Shown piece after piece: positions 1 to 6,933 of a DNA stretch of 43,920 nucleotides. Within the stretch, counting starts at the first letter, position 1. Each line of letters opens with the position of its first letter. The notes beneath the pieces were generated by a model. That model saw only the letters and a list, made by a program, of their open reading frames with translations, ran no database searches and was not told the origin of the DNA. Source of the DNA: Prevotella sp. (GTDB lineage: Bacteria > Bacteroidota > Bacteroidia > Bacteroidales > Bacteroidaceae); assembly GCA_017557405.1 (NCBI GenBank), contig JAFYYV010000020.1, positions 1-43,920 on the forward strand, given 5' to 3'. The translations under genes were made by a program, and so were the position numbers.

Positions 1-105
1 ATATAATATATTATATATTTATATATAGTAGTAAACTACTATCTCCCTCTTTTTGCACACCTCCACACCGTTAATGTAACAATGTAACATTGTAACTATG
101 TAATT
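1..105 (-). repeat. Arm-repeat hairpin element, copy 3 (partial, cut by window edge)
   Basis: The segment holds an AT-rich core (1-25), a perfect TAGTAGT/ACTACTA hairpin (26-41), a TTTTGCACAC motif and a tandem arm at 74-105 made of four 8-base units close to ATGTAACA. Read on the minus strand the order is arm, ACATTAA, GTGCAAA, AT-rich core. That is the same order as the complete elements at 9801-10028 and 23565-23780. The other arm would lie upstream of base 1 and cannot be checked. It ends 8 bases from a 22-base tandem array. Confidence 0.6.
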
Positions 106-112
106 CTTTGTG

Positions 113-200
113 CCAAAGACCACAAATGAGGTTATCAAAGCTATGGAATGAGGCGGTCAAAAGCCCTCAATGACCGCATCATTTGTGGCCTTTCACAGTT
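113..200. repeat. 22-base tandem array, locus A (4 units)
   Basis: Four consecutive 22-base units start at 113, 135, 157 and 179. Units begin YCA and keep an ATGGNNNTTGA-like centre with imperfect internal dyad symmetry. The outer units are reverse complements of one another (CAAATGA versus TCATTTG), so the whole array could fold on itself; GCGGTCA at 152-158 also pairs with TGACCGC at 171-177. The array stops just before the -7 box of the small lipoprotein gene downstream. Confidence 0.7.
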
Positions 201-229
201 ATAAAGAAAAGAGGTATAAGATAAGTATT

Positions 230-237
230 TATCTTTG
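230..237 (+). promoter_or_regulatory. Bacteroidetes -7 box for the small lipoprotein gene
   Basis: TATCTTTG matches the TAnnTTTG consensus of the Bacteroidetes primary sigma factor. No TTTG is seen 19-21 bases upstream, so this is a weak or activator-dependent call. It lies about 57 bases before the chosen start codon and 30 bases after the 22-base array. Confidence 0.45.
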
Positions 238-294
238 AAATTTGGAGGATTCAAAATAAATGGTTATCTTCGCCGAATGGAAAGATTATGGATT

Positions 295-645
295 ATGAAA
301 CATTTTGCATTGGGATTGGTATTGACGGTCGTGCTGGTTTGCGCTTGTGGCTCGGGAGCCACGAAGAGCGAGATTACGGCGGAGATGGCGTATGAGGGTG
401 TGAGCAACTACTGCCACGAGACGTACGACTGGAGTGTGGCGGAGGAGAACCCTTCCATCATGTACGTGAAGATGGGCGAAGAGACGGACTCGACGTATCA
501 GGTGGTGTTCCGCAGCTACACGGGCGCCTTCGTGTATTTCTATGTCAATAAGGCGAGCGGAATGACGAGGATGGTGGAGCATGTGCCAGCAATGGATATT
601 GAAGAGGAAGCAGGGGAAATCGACGTGCAGAAGTATCTGCACTAA
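295..645 (+). CDS. Small predicted lipoprotein, function unknown
   Basis: 116 residues starting at the Met that opens a typical signal peptide (MKHFALGLVLTVVLVCAC). An upstream in-frame ATG at 235 exists but would put 20 non-hydrophobic residues before the signal. The VCA-C sequence fits a lipobox, so the mature protein is probably lipid-anchored. The rest is a short acidic domain with a run of aromatic beta-strand-like residues (YQVVFRSYTGAFVYFYVN), consistent with a small beta-rich fold. I do not recognise the family. A -7 box lies upstream at 230-237. The next gene follows 119 bases later on the same strand, with no clear terminator between them. Confidence 0.7.
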   Translation: MKHFALGLVLTVVLVCACGSGATKSEITAEMAYEGVSNYCHETYDWSVAEENPSIMYVKMGEETDSTYQVVFRSYTGAFVYFYVNKASGMTRMVEHVPAMDIEEEAGEIDVQKYLH

Positions 646-764
646 ATTATAAAGGAAAAAGGATAAAGGAAAAATCTTCACCGGAATTGAAGGGGAAGTT
701 AAAGGGAAATTATCGCAGTCTTTGACCGCTTGGAAGTTAAAGGGACAATAGTAGTGAAAATCAT

Positions 765-1733
765 ATGAAGAAAAAAGTTGCCATATTCCTTGTTGTGCTG
801 TGCGGCCTGGCTTTGCCTGTGTCTGCGCAGAACTTCTTTCAACGGGTGGACAGCACGTTGACGGCGAACTATAGGAAAGGCAACATCGACACGAACTATA
901 TCAGTCGGCCGACGACGAAGTGGACGCTGAAGGCTCGGTACAACCTGTCGGGGGCGAAGATTGAAGCGGAAGGCGTGGAGAATGACAGGCATTTCAGATC
1001 GGAGCTGACCGCCGACTACAAATCTACGCTGAGCATGGCGGTGAGCTATCTGGGCGTCTCGGTGAGCGCGGCCCTGAACCCTGCGAAGCTCATGGGGAAA
1101 TACAACGACTATGAGCTGAACATCAACGCTTACGGCAATCGATTCGGATGGGATTTTATCTACCAGAACGCGAAAAACTACACGGGGTGGCACGACCATG
1201 AGGGTGTGGGGCGCATCGAACTGCCTGCCGATATGCTTTCCGTGAAAACACTCAACCTGAACGCCTACTACGCCTTCAACAGCCGCCGATTCTCCTACCC
1301 TGCCGCTTTCTCGCAGAGCTATTTTCAACGGCGCTCTGCCGGCAGCTTCCTCTTGGCTGCTTCGGCTATGACGCAGCACGCTGAACTCGACTGGTTGCTG
1401 AAAACGGAGTTGAAGATGACGAATATCGGTATCGGTGCCGGATATGGTTACAACTACGTGCCTGCAAAGGGGTGGCTGCTGCATCTTTCGAGTCTGCCCA
1501 CGTTCATGGTCTCCAGCCATACATCGATGACTTTCGGTGGCTACCGCATACCGCTCGACTACCATTTTCCTGAGGTGATCATCACGGGTCGCGGGGCGGT
1601 GGTGAAGCAGACGAACAACCTGTTCTATGGCCTGTCGATGGTTTACAACTTCTCGAATATCGGCAACGAGAAGGAGCTGGCGTTGCACAACCAGAAATGG
1701 AGAATTCGATTGTTTGTCGGTCTTCGATTATAA
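765..1733 (+). CDS. DUF4421 family protein, predicted outer membrane beta-barrel
   Basis: 322 residues with a cleavable signal peptide ending VSAQ (residues 1-21). The body alternates polar and aromatic residues in repeated strands (for example LKARYNLSGAKIEAEG, IGIGAGYGYNYVP) and ends in an aromatic/aliphatic strand (WRIRLFVGLRL), the usual signature of an outer membrane barrel. Length and the NIDTNYI-type N-terminal motif agree with DUF4421 proteins found across Bacteroidales; their function is not known. It starts at the only Met before the signal peptide. Transcription probably ends at the hairpin at 1924-1964, shared with the convergent DUF3836 gene. Confidence 0.75.
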   Translation: MKKKVAIFLVVLCGLALPVSAQNFFQRVDSTLTANYRKGNIDTNYISRPTTKWTLKARYNLSGAKIEAEGVENDRHFRSELTADYKSTLSMAVSYLGVSVSAALNPAKLMGKYNDYELNINAYGNRFGWDFIYQNAKNYTGWHDHEGVGRIELPADMLSVKTLNLNAYYAFNSRRFSYPAAFSQSYFQRRSAGSFLLAASAMTQHAELDWLLKTELKMTNIGIGAGYGYNYVPAKGWLLHLSSLPTFMVSSHTSMTFGGYRIPLDYHFPEVIITGRGAVVKQTNNLFYGLSMVYNFSNIGNEKELALHNQKWRIRLFVGLRL

Positions 1734-1760
1734 CGAAGACCTAAATGAAAAATGAAAATT

Positions 1761-1838
1761 AAACTACGTTTGAATATCGGCTGCACCTCAGCATAGTTCA
1801 ATCAAGCTTGACTCTGCCTTCGGTTTGCACGATATTTG
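1761..1838. repeat. Dispersed 74-78 base repeat, copy 1
   Basis: Starts AAACTACGTTTGAATATCGG and ends CGGTTTGCACGATATTTG. A second copy with the same ends and a slightly shorter middle is at 6772-6845, in the same orientation. The ends are imperfect inverted repeats (TGAATATCG-GCTGCA against TCAAATATCG-TGCA when the right end is reverse-complemented), so the sequence could fold into a hairpin. It looks like a small non-coding palindromic repeat. Confidence 0.75.
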
Positions 1839-1923
1839 AAAAATGAAAAATTTAGATTGAAAAAAATCCTATTAACTCCCTATTAAATACTTATTACCTC
1901 CCTATTAACTACTAAAATGAAAA

Positions 1924-1964
1924 ACCATCGAACTGCATGAGTTCGATGGTCTCCACAATCTTTT
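1924..1964. terminator. Bidirectional intrinsic terminator
   Basis: A perfect 11-base-pair stem ACCATCGAACT/AGTTCGATGGT (1924-1934 with 1940-1950) encloses GCATG. A T run (1960-1964) follows on the plus side and an A-rich stretch precedes it. It sits between the convergent DUF4421 and DUF3836 genes and can serve both. Confidence 0.8.
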
Positions 1965-2076
1965 TAATTCCTTAAAATACTAGAGTTTTTATCTCGAAGG
2001 CTACTGACCCTTTAAGTTCTAACTCTCCAAAAAATGTTTTACCCTTTAAGCCCTTTTCATTAATCAATTACTGTGT

Positions 2077-2622
2077 TTATTTCTCGGCAAGGAGCACTGC
2101 AGGAGTAGACACTGTCATCTCGCTGACCAGCTGGAAACGGGAGGTTGGCTTGTCGCGATGGTAGTTGCTCACGTAGTTGATGCTGTTGTCGGGCAGCAAC
2201 GTGTAAACCATCTTGTCCACTGGCAGGTCGAAATTCTCGGTAGTGTGGTTGTAGCGGCTGTACTCAGCGAAATACTTGTCGAAATCGAGGTAGTAGTCGT
2301 AGCGACCTGTGCACATCCAACTGTCCTGGCCATCCATCCAGAGGTAAGCCACGCGGCTGTTCAGCATGCCATCGGTGGCGTAGGAATACTCGTACTTCAG
2401 ATACGGTGTCAAGTTGGCTGCGCCTTTGCTGTCGGCGGCTTTCTTGAAGACATACATCGTGTGGATGTCTCTGCCCGTGCGTTCGACGTTGAAAGCGAAC
2501 TTGCCATCGGTCTTGTTTGAAACTGTCTCGTAGACGTTGTTCACGGTCTCGGAGGTGAGAACTTGTGCCTTGGCGCTCATGGCGGCTACACACATCAGGG
2601 TTGCAAATACTAACTTTTTCAT
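2077..2622 (-). CDS. DUF3836 family exported protein
   Basis: 181 residues from the Met that opens the signal peptide (MKKLVFATLMCVAAMSAKAQ). An in-frame ATG 33 bases upstream would add a polar tail and is less likely. After the signal come TYR/ASP-rich short strands such as YLKYEYSY and CTGRYDYYLDFDKYFAEYSRYN, matching the DUF3836 family of small secreted Bacteroides/Prevotella proteins with YD-like repeats. Function is unknown. No strong promoter is visible; a near-match (CAATTTTG) lies at 2731-2738 on this strand. It stands alone, convergent with DUF4421 and divergent from pepD. Confidence 0.7.
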   Translation of the reverse strand: MKKLVFATLMCVAAMSAKAQVLTSETVNNVYETVSNKTDGKFAFNVERTGRDIHTMYVFKKAADSKGAANLTPYLKYEYSYATDGMLNSRVAYLWMDGQDSWMCTGRYDYYLDFDKYFAEYSRYNHTTENFDLPVDKMVYTLLPDNSINYVSNYHRDKPTSRFQLVSEMTVSTPAVLLAEK

Positions 2623-2792
2623 TGTTGTAGGGGTTTTGTTAAAAATGTTATTCACTCTTATAGACGCCTAACCTTGCCTTTTACTACACGTTGCGTCTTA
2701 TTTTTTTTGTTTCTTTGTCCGTTAGACGTACAAAATTGGTCGAAAAGTTGCACGGCGAATGAAAAAAATTTGAAAAAGTTGTGAGGGCATTG

Positions 2793-2823
2793 TTGCGATT
2801 TACAGGTATTATGACTATATTTG
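2793..2823 (+). promoter_or_regulatory. Promoter of pepD
   Basis: TTG at 2793-2795, 20 bases, then TATATTTG at 2816-2823, matching the Bacteroidetes -33/-7 consensus. It gives a leader of about 30 bases before the ATG at 2858. Confidence 0.75.
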
Positions 2824-2857
2824 CACTCAATAATTAGTGGTCTTAAACAATAATGAC

Positions 2858-4297
2858 ATGACGACACAACCCTCAACAGAACGAGTTTTCAGCATCTTCC
2901 GTGAGCTGAACAAGATTCCACGTCCCTCGCATCATGAGGAACAAGTGGCCAACTTCCTTTGCCAGTTTGCAGAACGACTGCATTTGGAGTACGAACGCGA
3001 CAAAGAGAACTGCGTGGTGATACGCAAGCCGGCAAGTCCCGGATGCGAGGGGGCTGAACCCATCGTGCTGCTGAACCACATGGATATGGTATGCGTGGGC
3101 ATGAACGACCCGCTGCACGATCCTATCGAGGCCTACGAGGAGAACGGGTGGATGAAGGCTCGCGGAACCTCATTGGGAGCCGACAACGGCATTGGGCTCT
3201 CGATGGCTCTCGCGGTGCTTGAAGACGACAACATCGTTCATCCGGCTCTGGAAGTCATCACCACCACAAACGAGGAGGATGGTATGTCGGGCGCCTCGCA
3301 GCTGAGCAAGGACTTTTTGAAAGGCCGCAAGGTGATCAACCTCGATTCGGAGGACTATGACACCATCACTACAGGTGCTGCCGGAGCCTGCCTGCAGTTC
3401 CACCGCATTCCCATGAAACGACTGCCTGCACCAGGTGGGAAGCACCGCTGGTATCGCATCCGCTTCGAAGGCGGATTGGGTGGCCACTCGGGTGTTGACA
3501 TCAACAAGGGCCGTTGCAGTGCCGTTGTCGCCATGTGGGCCATCTTGGCAGCCATCTACAACGAATATGACTTCCACGTGGCTTCTATCAACTTGGGTGA
3601 AGCCAATGCCTCGATTGCCTCATCGGCAGAGATTGTGGTTTGTGTCCCTTCGGGTGAGGCAAGCGAACTTGTCAAGGAGCAGCAGGATATGGTCAACGAA
3701 TGGTTGCAGGAGGAGTATCCTGACGACCCGAAGATGAAGTGCGTGATTGAGAAGTGTGAGAAACTCGAAACCGTGATTCCCACCGATACCTTCGTGGCGC
3801 TGATGGGTTGTCTGGAGCAGATTCCGCAAGGTGTGGTGAAGATGAGCGAATCGATGCCCGGAACGGTGGAGACATCGAATAATGTGGGACGTGTGGTGAC
3901 GGAGGAAGACCACATTTTCGTATCGACCCACACGCGTAGCTTCATCGATGAAGATATGGCGGCACTGAGCGAGGAGATTGCCAAGACGTTCACCGATGCG
4001 GGTGCTGAGAGCGAGGTTGTGATGTCGGCTCCTGCGTGGCAGGAAGACCAGCAGTCGAGCTTCCTGCAGTTGGTGAGCGACACATTCCAAGACGTATTGG
4101 GTTGGCGCCCTCGCATGGTGGCCATGCATTTCGTGCTCGAGGCAGGTTTCTTTGTGCAGCACTATCCTGGCATTCAGATTGCGAGCATCGGTCCTCGCAT
4201 CGTGGAGCCCCACTCCACCAGCGAACGCGTTGAATTGAAAACCATCGACGACATCTGGCAGGTGCTGCTCGAGCTGCTGAGACGCTTGTCGAAATAA
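2858..4297 (+). CDS. pepD: Cytosolic beta-alanyl/aminoacyl-histidine dipeptidase (M20C)
   Basis: 479 residues, the normal length for PepD. It hydrolyses X-His and other dipeptides in the cytoplasm using two metal ions. Metal and catalytic residues are visible: H74 and D76 in LNHMDMV, bridging D109 in GADNGIG, catalytic E139 and ligand E140 in NEEDG, and a late His in VEPHS. The central region with GGHSGVDINKGR is the M20 lid/dimerisation domain. The ATG at 2858 is chosen; a GTG at 2837 is in frame but falls inside the short leader of the promoter at 2793-2823. No signal peptide. It ends in a strong terminator at 4320-4358. Confidence 0.95.
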   Translation: MTTQPSTERVFSIFRELNKIPRPSHHEEQVANFLCQFAERLHLEYERDKENCVVIRKPASPGCEGAEPIVLLNHMDMVCVGMNDPLHDPIEAYEENGWMKARGTSLGADNGIGLSMALAVLEDDNIVHPALEVITTTNEEDGMSGASQLSKDFLKGRKVINLDSEDYDTITTGAAGACLQFHRIPMKRLPAPGGKHRWYRIRFEGGLGGHSGVDINKGRCSAVVAMWAILAAIYNEYDFHVASINLGEANASIASSAEIVVCVPSGEASELVKEQQDMVNEWLQEEYPDDPKMKCVIEKCEKLETVIPTDTFVALMGCLEQIPQGVVKMSESMPGTVETSNNVGRVVTEEDHIFVSTHTRSFIDEDMAALSEEIAKTFTDAGAESEVVMSAPAWQEDQQSSFLQLVSDTFQDVLGWRPRMVAMHFVLEAGFFVQHYPGIQIASIGPRIVEPHSTSERVELKTIDDIWQVLLELLRRLSK

Positions 4298-4319
4298 TCG
4301 GTTTTCGGAATCATATAAA

Positions 4320-4358
4320 GAGCCGCCAACGCATCTTGCGCCAGCGGCTCGTTTTTTT
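4320..4358 (+). terminator. Intrinsic terminator of pepD
   Basis: Stem GAGCCGC/GCGGCTC (4320-4326 with 4344-4350) with an inner CGCA-TCT-TGCG hairpin (4330-4340), followed by seven T (4352-4358). It lies between pepD and the convergent hydrolase gene. Confidence 0.85.
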
Positions 4359-4385
4359 ATCCATGCGATGTAATGCCCGGGGTGT

Positions 4386-5444
4386 TTAGAAGTTCTTGCG
4401 AACGCCCTGCCACTCGGGGAATTTCATCTTCAGGTACTCGTCGTCGAGGAAGAGGGCAGATTGTCCCACCTGACCTTTCAACTGCCAGTCGAGCCACTTT
4501 ACTACTGCCTTCGCGTAGTTGCCGCCATGCTTCTCGTAGTAGGTACCGCTATGGCCATCCTTCGAGTTCAGCATCACCACAGGAATGTTGTCGCCAATGC
4601 GCTCGTAGTCCTTCTGTGAATTACCGTAGGCGATGTCACCAGGACCGCCAATCATGTAGAACATCGGCTGGTGGAGGTTCTTCAGACACTCTTTAGTGGA
4701 GCCCATCATCTCCATATCGCCAATTCCCGAGTTCAGCATCACGCAGGTCTTGATACGTGGATCGTGAGCCACACCCAACACCTGGGCGCCACCACACGAC
4801 TGACCCATTGCTGCCACGTGGTCGAGGTCCAGACAATGGTAGTATTCCGACTTCGCATCAGCATTCTGGTCGGTCAGCCAACCCAGCACCTCGAGCAACA
4901 TCTTGGGATAGGTACTGAATACAGGTCCGGTAGGTGCTGCCTGCTGCTTCTTCGACTTCTTGGCCTTCTTCTGAGCCTCGGCTCTCTGCTTGGCCTGAGC
5001 CTCCTGCTGAGCCTTGCGCTCTTCGGCGGTCATCGGCAGAATTTTTTCTCCATTTGCCATCACCACCTCTCCCTTTGTCTCGGGGTAAGACGACCTCAGC
5101 ACACCTCTCCACTGGGCCATTACATCCGCCTCGTCGTACGGACCGATGGCAGCTGCCACATAACCATAACTGGCCACCTCGCTCAACAGCAGACGCATCT
5201 CCACATTGTTGTTGAAGCAGGCACCATTGGCATAGACAATCACGGGCAGCGCACCCTGCTTGGCCACCACCTCCTTCAGGTTCTGAGGGCGATACACCGT
5301 GAAGCCCGGGCAGGAAGCGTCGCCCACCACCTCCGACTTGAACGGTCCTGTACCACCTTCTTCCACAATCTGCTTTTGAGCGGTCTGGGCATTCAGCCCC
5401 ACACTTGCAGCGAACAACATCGCTGTCATCAACATTTTCTTCAT
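4386..5444 (-). CDS. Exported alpha/beta hydrolase with a charged helical insertion
   Basis: 352 residues with a signal peptide ending LNAQ (1-20). The fold and triad match the dienelactone-hydrolase/PET-hydrolase-like lipase group: nucleophile S216 in GQSCGG, a probable acid D270 in GGPGD, H298 in KDGHSG, and an early strand with the oxyanion region VIVYANGAC. Substrate is unknown; an ester in the periplasm is the natural guess. Residues about 139-172 form an insertion almost purely of Ala, Glu, Gln, Lys and Arg (EERKAQQEAQAKQRAEAQKK and onward), predicted to be a solvent-exposed helix or coiled coil, which is not usual in this fold. It follows the retropepsin gene by 48 bases and may share its transcript. 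Confidence 0.85.
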   Translation of the reverse strand: MKKMLMTAMLFAASVGLNAQTAQKQIVEEGGTGPFKSEVVGDASCPGFTVYRPQNLKEVVAKQGALPVIVYANGACFNNNVEMRLLLSEVASYGYVAAAIGPYDEADVMAQWRGVLRSSYPETKGEVVMANGEKILPMTAEERKAQQEAQAKQRAEAQKKAKKSKKQQAAPTGPVFSTYPKMLLEVLGWLTDQNADAKSEYYHCLDLDHVAAMGQSCGGAQVLGVAHDPRIKTCVMLNSGIGDMEMMGSTKECLKNLHQPMFYMIGGPGDIAYGNSQKDYERIGDNIPVVMLNSKDGHSGTYYEKHGGNYAKAVVKWLDWQLKGQVGQSALFLDDEYLKMKFPEWQGVRKNF

Positions 5445-5492
5445 AGTCGTTTTGTTTTCAGTTATATCTATTATCTGTTATCTGTTATCTCA

Positions 5493-6029
5493 TTATCTAG
5501 GGGAGTCCATCTTCAGATACATCCTCGAAGTCGAATAATCGATCACCGCCCGATGGCGTTCCATGAAATCGGTCCCCAACACGCCATCCACCTGCCGCGA
5601 ATGATTCTTCTTGAACTCCACGTTCAGGTAAGAGATGTCCATCAGGAAAAGGCTGTCCTCTCGGGTTTCCTGCTCGTTCACCCGCACGATGGCCGATGTA
5701 CGCACCAATCGTCTCACAGAGCCTATTCCAGCCGCATAATCGCCCGTCCGGAACGCCTCGAGACCATATCGTTCTTTCTTCTCCACATCAATCAAGGTCG
5801 CACCGCCACCCGTGTCGATGAGAAATACGCATGCCTTCCCGTTCACCCGCATGGTGGCTGTCAGGTGGCCCGTCCTCGTCTTGAACAAAGGCACCACCTC
5901 ATAACCGTTCTCCGCCATTACGCTGTCGTTCTGGCTGATGACAGCATCCCCCTCCACCTTCTTGTGGGTGTCCGTGCAACCCACCAAAGCAACAAGCATC
6001 ATCGCCATCATCAACGTCTTCTTCATCAT
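5493..6029 (-). CDS. Retropepsin-like aspartic protease lipoprotein
   Basis: 178 residues. The signal peptide ends in a clear lipobox (LVALVG-C18), so the protein should be anchored to a membrane facing the periplasm. A single aspartic protease half-domain follows: FLIDTGGGATLID carries catalytic D72-T73-G74, and VDGVLGTDFMERHRAVIDY is the conserved second flap/hydrophobic-Gly region. One motif only, so activity would need a homodimer, as in retroviral proteases (Asp_protease_2 type). The extended linker at 19-45 is typical of lipoproteins. It lies between a LUD gene and an alpha/beta hydrolase on the same strand; no link in function is obvious. Confidence 0.85.
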   Translation of the reverse strand: MMKKTLMMAMMLVALVGCTDTHKKVEGDAVISQNDSVMAENGYEVVPLFKTRTGHLTATMRVNGKACVFLIDTGGGATLIDVEKKERYGLEAFRTGDYAAGIGSVRRLVRTSAIVRVNEQETREDSLFLMDISYLNVEFKKNHSRQVDGVLGTDFMERHRAVIDYSTSRMYLKMDSPR

Positions 6030-6099
6030 CGCCTCGTTTCTCTATTCTCTTACGGGAAAAAGTTTTTTTAATTTTATCATTTTATAATTTTATAATTTC

Positions 6100-6116
6100 C
6101 TTCGCCTCCGGCGAAG
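6100..6116 (-). terminator. Hairpin after the LUD gene
   Basis: CTTCGCC-TCC-GGCGAAG is a perfect 7-base-pair stem that begins 3 bases past the stop codon of the LUD gene. Downstream on the minus strand the sequence is A/T-rich but lacks a true T run, so it may act as a weak terminator or as a 3' stability hairpin. Confidence 0.5.
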
Positions 6117-6118
6117 TG

Positions 6119-6754
6119 TCAGTATCCCCAACTCTCTCCCACCAACACCACTTGATGGCGTCCATTCGGCGAGTTTCTCAGGAAGTGCACGTAGTTGCAG
6201 ATGCAATCCGTGGAGTTGCAGTTGTGGCACACACCGTCCGTTTGGCAAGGCGTCTTGACGTCGAACCGTGCAGCATTCGTGGGCGAAGCGGTGCTCCTCA
6301 CCCTTGCGAGGGCAGCTTCCGGTGTCTGCGCCACCTTGTTCAAGCCGATGACGAAAATCACCTTCTTTGGGCCCCATGTGATGGCCGCCACGCGGTTTCC
6401 GTTGCCATCGATGTTCACGATGACACCATCCTCCGAGATGGCATTGGCGCTCGTCAGATACACGTCGGCCGTGAAAGCCTTGAGGTAGATGGCTAGCTTC
6501 TCCTCAGCCGTTTCCGCCAGATCGCGGTCGAGCACCTCCAACGTCCCTCGGTTTCTCAACGCATCAGGAATACCCAGGTCGCGCACGGTCATCGTGCCGC
6601 CCCACGTCACACTGCTTCCATCCGCTATCAGTTCCGAAACCTTCTTCACGGCCTCCTCAGCCGTAGGGCAATAGAAGGCCTCGATGTGGCGCCGTTTCAG
6701 ATTCTTGATCATCGTCTGCGCCAGCCGTTCATTCCTCAGTTCTTGTGGTGTCAT
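6119..6754 (-). CDS. LUD domain protein (LutC/YkgG-like) with C-terminal cysteine cluster
   Basis: 211 residues. Residues 10-160 match the LUD domain (DUF162), including VTWGGTMTVRDLGI and TSANAISEDGVIVNIDGNGN, as in LutC of the lactate utilisation system. LutA and LutB are not beside it. A Cys cluster follows at C170, C176, C179, C184 and C186, which could bind a metal or an iron-sulfur cluster and is a feature of stand-alone anaerobe LUD proteins. No signal peptide, so cytoplasmic. The role is unclear: metabolic, possibly redox. Its upstream region carries a dispersed repeat (6772-6845). Confidence 0.85.
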   Translation of the reverse strand: MTPQELRNERLAQTMIKNLKRRHIEAFYCPTAEEAVKKVSELIADGSSVTWGGTMTVRDLGIPDALRNRGTLEVLDRDLAETAEEKLAIYLKAFTADVYLTSANAISEDGVIVNIDGNGNRVAAITWGPKKVIFVIGLNKVAQTPEAALARVRSTASPTNAARFDVKTPCQTDGVCHNCNSTDCICNYVHFLRNSPNGRHQVVLVGESWGY

Positions 6755-6771
6755 AATTTTATTTACGATTT

Positions 6772-6845
6772 AAACTACGTTTGAATATCGGCTGCACCTC
6801 AGCAATTTAAGCAAGCTTGATTGCCTTCGGTTTGCACGATATTTG
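6772..6845. repeat. Dispersed 74-78 base repeat, copy 2
   Basis: Same outer sequences as the copy at 1761-1838 (AAACTACGTTTGAATATCGG at the left, CGGTTTGCACGATATTTG at the right), with small deletions in the middle. It lies between the LUD gene start and the 3' end of the acetyltransferase gene. Confidence 0.75.
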
Positions 6846-6890
6846 ACAATTTACAATTTGACTATTGATTTACCGATTTGGCTATTTCAT

Positions 6891-6929
6891 CCTCCCCTCA
6901 CCCTTTTGGGGGAGGCTGGGAAGGGGCTT
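6891..6929. repeat. CCCCTCCC/GGGGAGG palindromic repeat
   Basis: CCTCCCC...TTTTGGGGGAGG followed by CTGGGAAGGGGCTT. Related short copies are at 9061-9090, 12588-12623 and 25830-25860, and longer relatives at 6944-7012 and 30553-30618. All lie at gene ends. Confidence 0.65.
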
Positions 6930-6933
6930 CCAT

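Larger units (their letters stand above)
1734..2076. other. Intergenic region between convergent genes (343 bases)
   Basis: The stretch holds a 78-base dispersed repeat (1761-1838), a patch of near-direct repeats built on CCTATTAA and TATTA (about 1868-1912), and a bidirectional terminator hairpin (1924-1964). No credible gene was found. Nothing clear was seen in 1965-2076. Confidence 0.7.

Noticed and set aside
699-1688. A 329-codon open frame antisense to the DUF4421 gene
   Set aside because: Arg/His/Val-rich shadow; the plus-strand gene has a signal peptide and a beta-barrel pattern.
2658-2876. 72-codon frame between the DUF3836 gene and pepD on the minus strand
   Set aside because: It overlaps the pepD promoter and leader, has no motif and is Phe/Lys/Cys-rich from AT-rich sequence.
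4671-6071. A 466-codon open frame on the plus strand, antisense to the hydrolase and retropepsin genes
   Set aside because: His/Leu/Arg-rich product without family features; both opposite-strand proteins have clear motifs and signal peptides. It is a by-product of codon bias.
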